Source of the DNA: Bog-473 sp963737745
Lineage (GTDB): Bacteria; Actinomycetota; Acidimicrobiia; Acidimicrobiales; RAAP-2
Length of the DNA stretch: 64,000 bases
Assembly (NCBI GenBank): GCA_963737745.1
Contig: CAVTTR010000005.1
Coordinates: 186,001-250,000, forward strand
Reading direction: 5' to 3'
The notes beneath the pieces were generated by a model. That model searched no databases. It was given only the letters and a program-made list of their open reading frames with translations, and was not told where the DNA came from. A program made the translations under genes and the position numbers. Position 1 is the first letter of the stretch. Each line of letters starts with the position of its first letter. Positions 1 to 6,983 of this stretch are shown piece after piece.

Positions 1-635
1 CAACCATGAGTGGTCCGCCTTCGATCTCCTCAACAGCTCCGGCGATAGCCAGCACAAGGTGACCGCCGACGAGAATCACTGCCTGTGGCGCGTTGGTTGG
101 CGCGTCGGTAACGACTGCGGAACGGCGCATCGCCTCGCCAGCGTGAGGTGCCACCTTGCGCAGAATCGCCATCTCGCTCGCACTGAAGCCCACGGCGCCA
201 GAGCGGTGAAGGCACAGGAATCCCCACACCGTCGCGTCGACCCGTAGTGCGACCCTCAGTTCGTCGCCCATCCCGAGCGGATCCATGATCTCCCGCCACC
301 TCATGCTGGCCCCCCGCACCCCGCCGGTGGCGACATCCAGGGACGCGACCGGGTCGCGGGCCCGGGCGAGGTCGACGAAGCGATTGACGTCGGCGTCGGG
401 CGCCGAACTCGTTGTCGAGAAACAGCGGAGCTGACGTCACCAGGGGCTCTTCCGCGAACGCGCTGGTGAATAGCAGCGTGGCCGGGTCGGCGCCGGCCAC
501 AAAGGCGGCATCGAATGGCACCACCCGCCGCAACGCACGCAAGAGCCCGCCGCGGATGGTACCGAGATCCTCGCCGGCCGAGTAACAGGCTCGGACGACG
601 CCCTGCGCGGCGTGATCAGGTATCGAGCCGGGCAT
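1..635 (-). pseudogene. LuxR-type regulator N-terminal part, frame-broken and cut by window edge
   Basis: Reading leftwards from an ATG at 635, the first ~79 residues look like the N-terminus of an actinobacterial LuxR-type regulator with a GAF-like sensor (GTIRGGLLRALRRVVPFDAA). The frame breaks near 398-404. A second frame then continues to base 1 with a convincing continuation (VNRFVDLARARDPVASLDV, then GFLCLHRSGAVGFSASEMAI), typical of the sensor part of this family. The DNA-binding C-terminus would lie outside the window. Two frames sharing one family over 600 bases is direct evidence for a frameshift. Whether it is decay or a sequencing error cannot be told, but the neighbouring genes are also broken. 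The exact ligand or regulon is unknown. Confidence 0.6.
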
Positions 636-707
636 TGATGGCCAACGCTACGCCCATCCCAGCAAGTTGGGATGGGCGTAGCGCTCGACCAGGGGCAGAG
701 TGGTCAC

Positions 708-1443
708 ATGACCACCGCCCTCGACACCACTACCACCGAGATCGCCCCAGGGATCCACCGGATCTCGACCTACCTGCCCGATGGGCCACCCGGCGGGATC
801 ACCTTCAACCAGTTCGTGGTCAAGGGCGACGAGCCGTTGCTCTTCCACACCGGCACCCGCCGGCTTTTCCCAACCGTGAGCGACGCTGTGGCTACCGTCG
901 TGGATCCGACGTCCATCCGCTGGATCAGCTCGGGCAACGCCTCGCGACCCGACGAGTACGGCTCACTCAACGAGTGGGAGTCACTTGCCCCGTCAGCCTT
1001 GGCGATCCATGGCGAAGCGGGATGCTTCCTCTGCCTCTCAGACATGGCCACCCGTCCTCCCCGGCCCATTGGCCGACGGGGAGATCGATCGATATCGGTG
1101 GCCATCTCCTGCAGTGGATCGACACGCCCCACGTCCCCGGGCCATGGGAGGCGGGCGTCCTCTTCGACGTCACCACCAAACCCTGTTCTGCGGGGACCTG
1201 TTCTCCCGCACCGGTCCGGCAACGGCCACGACTACCGATGGCATCGCCGACGCGGCCATCGCCCACGACCAGCTGATGCACGGTCACGCCTACACCCCGG
1301 CCACCGGGCCAACGCTTCGACGCCTGGCGGCCCTCAAGCCCGAGGCCCTCGCTCTGATGCATGGCCCGACCTTCCTCGGTGACGGCGCGGTCCAACTCGC
1401 CGCTCTAGCCGACTACTTCGACAGTCGGTTAGCTGCTGCATAG
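708..1443 (+). pseudogene. ODP-like (oxygen-binding di-iron / metallo-beta-lactamase fold) protein, multiply frameshifted
   Basis: An ATG at 708 opens a reading frame (APGIHRISTYLPDGPPGG) typical of the oxygen-binding di-iron group of the metallo-beta-lactamase fold. The family iron-ligand stretch is present as NASRPDEYGSLNEW, with Asn where His is usual. After ~1065 the protein hops frames at least three times: PLADGEIDRYRW in one frame, then DIGGHLLQWIDTPHVPGPW in another, then TLFCGDLFSRTGP to a TAG at 1443. All parts are in the right order for one ancestral gene of about 245 residues. Several independent breaks make this a true pseudogene. The 3' end overlaps the ABM remnant on the other strand. 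Confidence 0.75.
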
Positions 1444-1687
1444 CGCGGCGAGCACGTGCAGAACTGGGTCTGGACAATCTGGGCGGCGAAGACGGCGTCG
1501 TGAACCTCGGGGCCAATCCAGCGCTGGACGAAGGTAAGGCATGCTCGTCGTCCCGATCTCGGTACAGGTCGAACGACTCGCAACCCTCGGCAGCTCGCAT
1601 GCGGTCCCGGCCTTCGGTCAACAGTGCTACGAGCATGCCCTCCCGACCCGGAGCAGAGTGGAACTCTGAGATGTGCGTGATGCTCAT
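1413..1687 (-). pseudogene. ABM-fold (antibiotic biosynthesis monooxygenase-like) protein, frameshifted
   Basis: From the ATG at 1687 the product begins like a small ABM-domain protein (ISEFHSAPGREGMLVALL, then GCESFDLYRDRDDEHA), the dimeric ferredoxin-like fold of quinol and antibiotic monooxygenases. Near 1535 the frame is lost. The expected C-terminal half (FVQRWIGPEVHDAVFAAQI) continues in the next frame to a stop at 1413. The intact ancestor would be about 90 residues. The 3' end overlaps the stop of the convergent ODP-like remnant. Substrate cannot be inferred. Confidence 0.6.
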
Positions 1688-1908
1688 CAGAAGAGCACCT
1701 CTCTGGCGAGTAGTCCATTACTCGGTTGCTGGGAGCCGACCGTCCAGCAGAAATCGAGAGCGTCGAGATAAAGATGTTCCGAGACGTGTATGGGCACGAG
1801 GACTCCTGAAATTCGAGTCTGTCGATTCGAGCGACGATCATGCTTGCGCGATCGGGCATCGCACATTGGAATCGCACTTGCCGATCGGGGCTGCCCCGCA
1901 CACCGGTG

Positions 1909-2150
1909 TCAGCGGCGTCGTAGTCCCCCCTGGAGCCATACATCCACGACAGCCAGCGGAGTGCGCTCGGGTTCGGGAGGCAACTGGTCGCCGAACACCT
2001 CGCTGAGCAGACCGTGCACGACGGGGTGAAGCCGCTCCTCGGCGAAACGGTCCCAGTGTTGGTCGGACTCCCATATGTCGATGTAGCGCAGCCCGCCCTC
2101 CGGTCGCTTCACCGCGATATGGGCTATGAGGTCTGTGAAGAGGTCGATCG
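1909..2150 (-). pseudogene. Remnant of a small ABM-like dimeric alpha-beta protein
   Basis: An open stretch on the minus strand ends at a TGA at 1909 and contains GLRYIDIWESDQHWDRFAEE and HPVVHGLLSEVFGDQLPPEP. This is the C-terminal half of a family of small actinobacterial proteins with an ABM-like fold (a 'WES-x-WDRF' core and a terminal 'VVDVW' strand). No convincing start codon or N-terminal half is present. Upstream it runs directly into the GNAT remnant, which suggests a deletion fused two broken genes. Function unknown. The 220 bases between this and the ABM pseudogene (1688-1908) hold nothing recognisable. Confidence 0.45.
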
Positions 2151-2384
2151 AGTTCGAGAGCGCCGTGTTCGGGGACAGTTGTAGCGAAACCTACGATCAG
2201 ATCCGGCTCGAGGGATGCAACCCGGACTCGGGCGCCCAACTAAGGCGAGATCGCAAACACAAGTCGTTCTGGATGATCGACAAGAACTATTTCGGTCGGC
2301 CTCATTTGATAAAGATGCTCGCCGGTACACCTCTTGAAGCCTTGGGAGATCATTCTCCGTAGCGTCTCTGAAAGGGAAGCGCAC
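2130..2384 (-). pseudogene. GNAT acetyltransferase remnant
   Basis: Three consecutive minus-strand frames together resemble the first half of a GNAT-family acetyltransferase: FRDATENDLPRLQEVYRRAS and LSNEADR from a GTG at 2384, then VDHPERLVFAISP in the next frame, then LEPDLIVGFATTVPEHGALE in a third. The acetyl-CoA binding motif and C-terminus are missing, because the remnant joins the ABM-like fragment downstream. Two frame breaks and a lost 3' half mean it cannot be functional. Confidence 0.45.
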
Positions 2385-2482
2385 CCCCAAAGTCCGGCCG
2401 AACTGAGACCCGCGCCACGTCCGATTACCGATCGACAACTGACGATGGGCTGCTTCACGCCCACCGGGCCCCGGTCGGGGCC

Positions 2483-2588
2483 CTAGGTCTTGGCCAGCAT
2501 GACATCGTTCCGGTGATTCCCCAGGTCTGATGACCGCAAGACATCGTTCCGTCTGTGGCAGGGCGTTTCCTGCAGGACATCGTTCCGG
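2483..2588. repeat. Left IS end with three copies of the 15-bp subterminal motif
   Basis: Copies of the GACATCGTTCCG core lie at 2497-2513, 2536-2551 and 2572-2588, all in the orientation opposite to those at the right end. The outermost copy is part of the terminal inverted repeat. The innermost copy lies immediately downstream of the transposase stop codon at 2590. Confidence 0.75.
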
Positions 2589-2589
2589 T

Positions 2590-3775
2590 TCAGCGCAGGA
2601 TCCGTGAGATGGCGAAATCGCCGTCATGGATGATCTCGCCTTTGAGGGTGACCACAGTGAGCTGTTTGGAACGAACCCGGATGGTGGCGGTGACGTACTG
2701 GTGCGTGTGCTCTTCGGCGACGGTCAGGCGCTTGCCGAAGAGGTCGAGGCGTCGGTTGGAACGGATGTAGCGGATCACTTCAATGCGGCCCTTGGCCGGC
2801 AGGCTTGTGGGTACCTCGTAGTCCCTTTGCAGTGGGCGATAGAGGCGCCCCGACCACATCTCGTCCGGACTGGCCCCGCCGTGGGCGGAGTAGCGATGGT
2901 GCTCGTTGTGGAAGGCCACGAAGCTGGCATTCTCGGCTTGGAGGTGCTCGAGATCACCGAAGCGAGCGGTGCGGAAGAAGCTCTTGTCCCACACGTCGTT
3001 GAAATGCTCGACCACCCCATTGCGCCACGGTTCACGCAGCGGGATGAAGCGGGGCACGACATCGAGGTCCAAGCAGGTGGCGACAACGGGGCCGAAGTTC
3101 GCCCAGGCCGGGGGGATCCCACCTCCGAAGTTGGAGTGGTTGTCGAACTGGGCCACGGCCGGCACCCCGAGGGTGGACCACATGGTGGCCATGCGCGCGG
3201 CCACCCAGTTCGGGCGGGGTGTGGTGAGGATGGCGCTGCCCGCCGCGTGCGAGCCCACGTCGACCAGGTTCAAGGCGTGGAACTCGACGGCTCCCTCGAG
3301 GTGGCGGGGCCCGATCATGTCGATCTGGTGGATGGTCCCCGGCTCGGGATCGGGTGCGCTCGGGTAGGGAACGCCCTTGGACACATAACCCGCTACTCGG
3401 CGCCGGGGCCGGGCGAGTCCCGCGGCCCCGATGACCCGCTCGATGGTCCAACGCGGCGGGATGGGGTCGACGCCCATGCGGCGCAGCTCCCACGCCACGG
3501 CCAGCGGTCCGTATTGCGCTCGGGGGTTGCGCCACCAGGCGAGCGCGCGCGTCGATGATCGAACGACGCACCTCGTCAGACGTGCGCGTGGGTGAGGTGT
3601 GCGGTGCCCGAGATCGCCCGACGGCCCACTCCTGGTTGCTCACCTCCTCGGTGGCTCGGACCGCCCACTTGCGCACCCAGCGACTGGTACGCCCCAGCGC
3701 AAGAGCGACCTCTTCGGCACTCTCGCCGGACTGGCGACGCCGAACCGCCTCTTTGCGCAACTCCTCTTCGGACAC
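2590..3775 (-). pseudogene. DDE (rve-core) transposase, one frame break
   Basis: The N-terminal ~75 residues from the ATG at 3775 form a helix-turn-helix (ESAEEVALALGRTSRWVRKW). At about 3545 the frame must change to continue as AWWRNPRAQYGPLAVAWELR and the catalytic core. The core shows D-D-E positions in HQIDMIGPRHL, VAQFDNHSNFGG and PWRNGVVEHFNDVWDKS. A C-terminal domain follows, ending at 2590. The break lies beside a GCGCGCGCG run (3543-3551), where a two-base change would restore one ~395-residue protein. No A-rich slippery site typical of programmed frameshifting is seen, so mutation or a sequence error is more likely. Confidence 0.7.
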
Positions 3776-3815
3776 GTGGTCTCCTCGCTCGCTTGGAACA
3801 ATGGAGCCAAGTCGA

Positions 3816-3942
3816 CGGAACGATGTCCTGCGGTTACCTCACCTCACCAGCCGGAACGATGTCCTGCAGTCGAGGGACCTGCGGGACCGGAACGATGTCT
3901 TGCGGTGTGCGACGGAACGATGTCCTGCGGGCCGTCACCTAG
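3816..3942. repeat. Right IS end with four copies of the 15-bp subterminal motif
   Basis: CGGAACGATGTCCTGCGG or a close variant occurs at 3816-3833, 3851-3869, 3887-3905 and 3913-3930. The copies lie upstream of the transposase start at 3775 and may overlap its promoter, so transposase binding could also repress its own gene; that is inference. The terminal copy extends to CTAG at 3939-3942. Confidence 0.75.
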
Positions 3943-4447
3943 TTTGCGGAGAGCGGTCTAGCGCCGTCGCCGGTAGCCGGGCCCCCGTTCCGGGCCGACC
4001 ACAGCGTGGTATTCCTGTGCCGAGGCGGGCCATGATGCGAGTGAGGTCAGCGAGATCGTGATCATCGAGCACGTCGCCGAAGACCTGTTGCAGGAATGCG
4101 TGATGGCGAGGACGGGCGCTTCTCACTAGGTCGCGTCCGTGCGTGGTGAGGGCCACGAATGTCGAGCGGGCATCGACGGGATCGGGCTGTCGCTCGACGA
4201 GACCGGAGTCCTGCATGCGGTCGAGCAACTTCGACAATCCCGACGGGGACAAGACCACGGCTTGTGCGAGGTCGGTGAGCCGGAGTAGGCCCCCGGCCAT
4301 GTCGAGGTGCATGAGAACGTCGTAACGCGCCACGGTGAGCCCGCTGTTGAGGCGGACGTCGAGCTCGAGCTGGTCCTTCAGTCGTGCGTGGGTGCGCAGC
4401 AGGGCGAGGAACGCCGGCATCCACCTGGCTGACTCGTTCTCACTCAC
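3935..4447 (-). CDS. MarR-family transcriptional regulator, C-terminus altered by IS
   Basis: This is a winged-helix MarR repressor-type protein: an N-terminal dimerisation helix (MPAFLALLRTHARLKDQLEL), a recognition helix region (TDLAQAVVLSPSGLSKLLDR) and a wing (VERQPDPVDARSTFVALTTH). GTG at 4447 starts the conserved part. An ATG at 4477 is possible but overlaps the divergent promoter; neither has a good ribosome site, so leaderless translation is possible. The last residues (TALDRSPQTR) and the TGA stop run into the right inverted repeat of the IS, so the natural C-terminus was probably replaced. It is divergent from the small gene at 4578 and likely regulates it. Confidence 0.8.
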   Translation of the reverse strand: MSENESARWMPAFLALLRTHARLKDQLELDVRLNSGLTVARYDVLMHLDMAGGLLRLTDLAQAVVLSPSGLSKLLDRMQDSGLVERQPDPVDARSTFVALTTHGRDLVRSARPRHHAFLQQVFGDVLDDHDLADLTRIMARLGTGIPRCGRPGTGARLPATALDRSPQTR

Positions 4448-4470
4448 GCCGTCCAGTCTAGAGGAAGTAC

Positions 4471-4505
4471 TTGACATGCCAAGGAATCGGTGCTCATACT
4501 TGGCA
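4471..4505 (+). promoter_or_regulatory. Promoter with inverted repeat, probable MarR operator
   Basis: TTGACA (4471-4476) and CATACT (4495-4500), 18 bases apart, form a good sigma-A-type promoter reading towards the gene at 4578. An inverted repeat TGCCAAG (4477-4483) / CTTGGCA (4499-4505) overlaps the spacer and -10 box, the usual position of a MarR operator. Binding by the adjacent regulator is inference. Confidence 0.55.
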
Positions 4506-4577
4506 CGACAAGCGTTTCCGGACGCAGGTGGACGCCGGATACGTTCTGCCCCCACCCAAGAAGAGAGGAACAAACTG

Positions 4578-4919
4578 ATGCCGACGATCGCTTTCGCCGC
4601 CCCCTTGCTGCCGGGCATGAGCGGACTTGACCGGGATGTCATGGCGTCTTTCCGGGCTGGCGAGCGCAAGACCGACTATGAAGACGCCCGCCGCCGAGCC
4701 GGAATTACCCGCGAAACGGTATGGATACAGACGACACCGGCCGGAGATATGGCCATTGTTTACATGGAGGCAGACGATCTCGACATCGCCTTCACCGCAC
4801 TCGGCAAGTCGGACGAGCCATTCAATCAATGGTTTCGCGAGCACGTCCAGCGAGTCCACGGCTTCTCACTGGCCGACGAGTTCCATGCACCGGAACAGGT
4901 TCTGGACTTCATTGCCTGA
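4578..4919 (+). CDS. Small conserved protein of unknown function, MarR-linked
   Basis: 113 residues, from the ATG at 4578 with AAGAGAGG 10 bases upstream. The sequence has no signal peptide or membrane segment and alternates predicted strands and helices (TVWIQTTPAGDMAIVYMEAD, then FNQWFREHVQRVHGFSL), compatible with a ferredoxin-like alpha-beta fold such as ABM or EthD proteins. I do not recognise a named family with confidence. It is divergent from the MarR gene and preceded by a promoter with a palindrome, so it is probably the regulator's target. It lies between two insertion elements. Confidence 0.65.
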   Translation: MPTIAFAAPLLPGMSGLDRDVMASFRAGERKTDYEDARRRAGITRETVWIQTTPAGDMAIVYMEADDLDIAFTALGKSDEPFNQWFREHVQRVHGFSLADEFHAPEQVLDFIA

Positions 4920-4955
4920 CCGACCTCGGCCTAACGGCACGGCCTAAGCGGCTAT

Positions 4956-6176
4956 CTATGTCGCGCTGTTTCGCCGGCCGGCGGGATGCGCGAGTGTGGC
5001 GGCTTCGGCCTGCCGCGGGTACGAGACGGGGGCTTGCGAGTTGGCCGGGGTTCGCGCCTGCCGCCGGTGACCGAACCCCGGATAGGACGGGGTGGTGTCT
5101 GCGGCCGGGCTGCTAGACCAGGCGAGCCAGGTGCGCGTGGGGCGCAACGGGATCTCGGCTCGGGCGAAGTCGCGCAGGCGTTCTTTCACCCGGTAGGCGA
5201 TGGCCACTTCGGCCCCGGGGTCCCCGAGCTCAAGCAGTGACCACAACCGTTGGGTTGCCTTGTCGTCGAGCCGTTCTTCACCTCGGAGCAGGACCCGTCG
5301 GATCCGGTAGAGCGGATCGTCACGTCGGCCCCGATGCCCGGTCTGTTGGATCTGGACCCGGCGGCGCACCGCATCGAGACAGCGGTTGGCCAAGGAGATG
5401 ACATGGAAGGGGTCGACTACCTGGGCCGCCTTGGGCAAGACGACCGAGTACACCGCGGCATAGGTGGCCGACATGTCGAGGGCCCCAAAGCGAATCCGCT
5501 CTTTCCAAGCCGCCGGCTGCTTGTCGATCCAGCCCGCCACATCGACGTATTTGCGGGTCGGCAAGATGTCGATGATCTGGTGGTTTTCCACGTCGGCCAC
5601 CGTGGTGGCGTAGTCCGAGTGGCTGGCCTGATTCGCCTTGACGAACGAGGTCTCGTCCAATCCAATGGCCGTCGTCTTGTTCAGCCGTTTGCGATCGGCT
5701 GCCAAGAGGGCCTCGCCGTAGGTGATCACGGCGTCGTTGACCGTGTGCCAGTCACACGCCAGTTCGGCGGCCACTTCTTTGACCGTCCGACCGGTGCCGA
5801 CCTGGACCGTCGCCCACTTTGCCGCCCTCGTGGTCAACAAGCAGTGCTTGGCTGCGATCCGGTGATCGGAGAGCACCCAACTTCTTTTGGGGCAGCGGGC
5901 ATTGGGACAGCGCAGACGGTGCTTCTTCCAGGCCAACGACATCGGAGTCCCATAGACCGGCAGGTCCACGTAGTGGACCACCGGACGCTCTTTGACCTGG
6001 GCCGGCCCGGCACAGGTCGGACAGCGAAGGGGACCTGGGATCTGCTCGATCATCAACTCCACGTCGGGTCCGGCGCGCTCATAATGCAGGACCCGCACGT
6101 CTTTGAGACCCACGAGGGCCTCGACGATCTCGCTAGGGTCAGTGACGACGTAGGTGCTTCTGCCATGATGCCTCAC
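4956..6176 (-). mobile_element. ISL3-family transposase, C-terminus missing or replaced
   Basis: The N-terminal zinc-ribbon-like part (LRCPTCAGPAQVKERPVVHY, then RCPNARCPKRSW), the helix-turn-helix and the DDE core (GLDETSF, FGALDMSATYAAV, VVDPFHV) identify an ISL3-family transposase. After about residue 335 (YRVKERLRDFARAE) the usual C-terminal segment with the last catalytic Glu region ('GPTEAxNNxIK...GFGFR') is absent. It is replaced by ~65 residues of Pro/Ala/Arg-rich sequence to the stop. The element is therefore probably inactive. Terminal inverted repeats could not be identified with certainty. Confidence 0.8.
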
Positions 6177-6211
6177 ACCACCAAGCGTGAAGCACCTTCG
6201 TCGCGTCGGGG

Positions 6212-6247
6212 GGATCTCAGCTACCAGGGACTCACCCGCTGAGATCC
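6212..6247. other. Perfect 10-bp hairpin upstream of the ISL3 transposase
   Basis: GGATCTCAGC (6212-6221) and GCTGAGATCC (6238-6247) form a perfect stem with a 16-base loop, 36 bases upstream of the transposase start. It may be part of the IS end, a recombinase site or a transcript-blocking hairpin. No poly-T follows. Confidence 0.5.
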
Positions 6248-6364
6248 GATAGGCACCCGAGATATTCGCCCGAGAAACCTGTGGATAACCCCGTGGAAAG
6301 GCATCGAAACAGCATGAAAGCCACGAGACCCAGCTCTAGAGACGCGGCGCAACCGATTGGATAG

Positions 6365-6438
<74 letters not shown>

Positions 6439-6491
6439 GCGAAGAAAGGCAGTCTACACGGCTCGGATGGACGTCTGTCCAGAGGGAGCGG

Positions 6492-6929
6492 CTAGAGCGT
6501 CTGTGCCGTGGGTGGCGGGGGTGGGGGGCTCATCGGGTCTGTCGTGGCCGCCGGCGGAGGTGGAGGGCTAAATGGCGCCGCAGCTGTCGGATTCGAGGGA
6601 GGAGCGCTGCCCGGCGTAGCCGCGGCGGGAGGGGGGAACGTGGTCGCCGTGGGAGCAGCCGCCGCCGACTCGGGCGCCAACGTGAGCGCGCCGTGCTCGG
6701 CCTCGTGGGCCTGGAGAGCGGTAACCAAGCGGTCGATGTCGGCGTCCGTGGTGGGAGTGGCCCGACCCGTCTTGGTGGCATACACAGCTGCGCCGAGATC
6801 GCGCAATATGCCGTCGGCTCCCCTCTTGGACTGGACCTCGTCCAGCTTGGCCTGTCCCTTCTGCGCCGCGTCCTTGGCCATGCTGGTAGCCGTCGCCGCT
6901 TGTGCTTTTACCTTGTCGAGCAATCCCAT
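6492..6929 (-). CDS. Small protein with helical N-terminus and proline-rich tail
   Basis: 145 residues from the ATG at 6929, with GGAAGGA as ribosome site. Residues 1-75 are charged and helical (MGLLDKVKAQAATATSMAKD), a start common among small actinobacterial proteins with coiled-coil character. Residues 85-145 are almost only Pro, Ala, Thr and Ser, and look disordered. There is no signal peptide. It lies between the tRNA and the UPF0182 gene on the same strand. No function is assigned; scaffold or envelope association is only a guess. Confidence 0.65.
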   Translation of the reverse strand: MGLLDKVKAQAATATSMAKDAAQKGQAKLDEVQSKRGADGILRDLGAAVYATKTGRATPTTDADIDRLVTALQAHEAEHGALTLAPESAAAAPTATTFPPPAAATPGSAPPSNPTAAAPFSPPPPPAATTDPMSPPPPPPTAQTL

Positions 6930-6983
6930 TAACTCATCCTTCCACGCGGAGTTTCCTCAGCATCTCATGCGAAGACTGCCTAC

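Larger units (their letters stand above)
2483..3942 (-). mobile_element. ~1.46 kb insertion sequence with DDE transposase and multi-copy subterminal repeats
   Basis: The element is bounded by imperfect inverted ends that both read inwards CTAGGT-N3-GGCC-N-GCA-N-GACATCGTTCCG (left 2483-2512, right 3942-3913, about 25 of 30 matching). It encodes one rve-type DDE transposase on the minus strand. Inside each end the motif CGGAACGATGTC(N)TGC recurs: three times on the left and four on the right, in opposite orientation. That layout resembles transposase-binding site arrays. No clear target duplication is visible next to the assumed ends. The right end forms the stop codon of the neighbouring marR gene. 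The IS family is not identified with certainty; an IS481/IS3-like group is possible. Confidence 0.7.

Noticed and set aside
3816..3930. Repeated 15-18 bp units with short gaps, first considered a CRISPR-like array
   Set aside because: Spacing is irregular (17-20 bases), units are too short, no cas genes, and inverted copies occur at the other end of the same IS.
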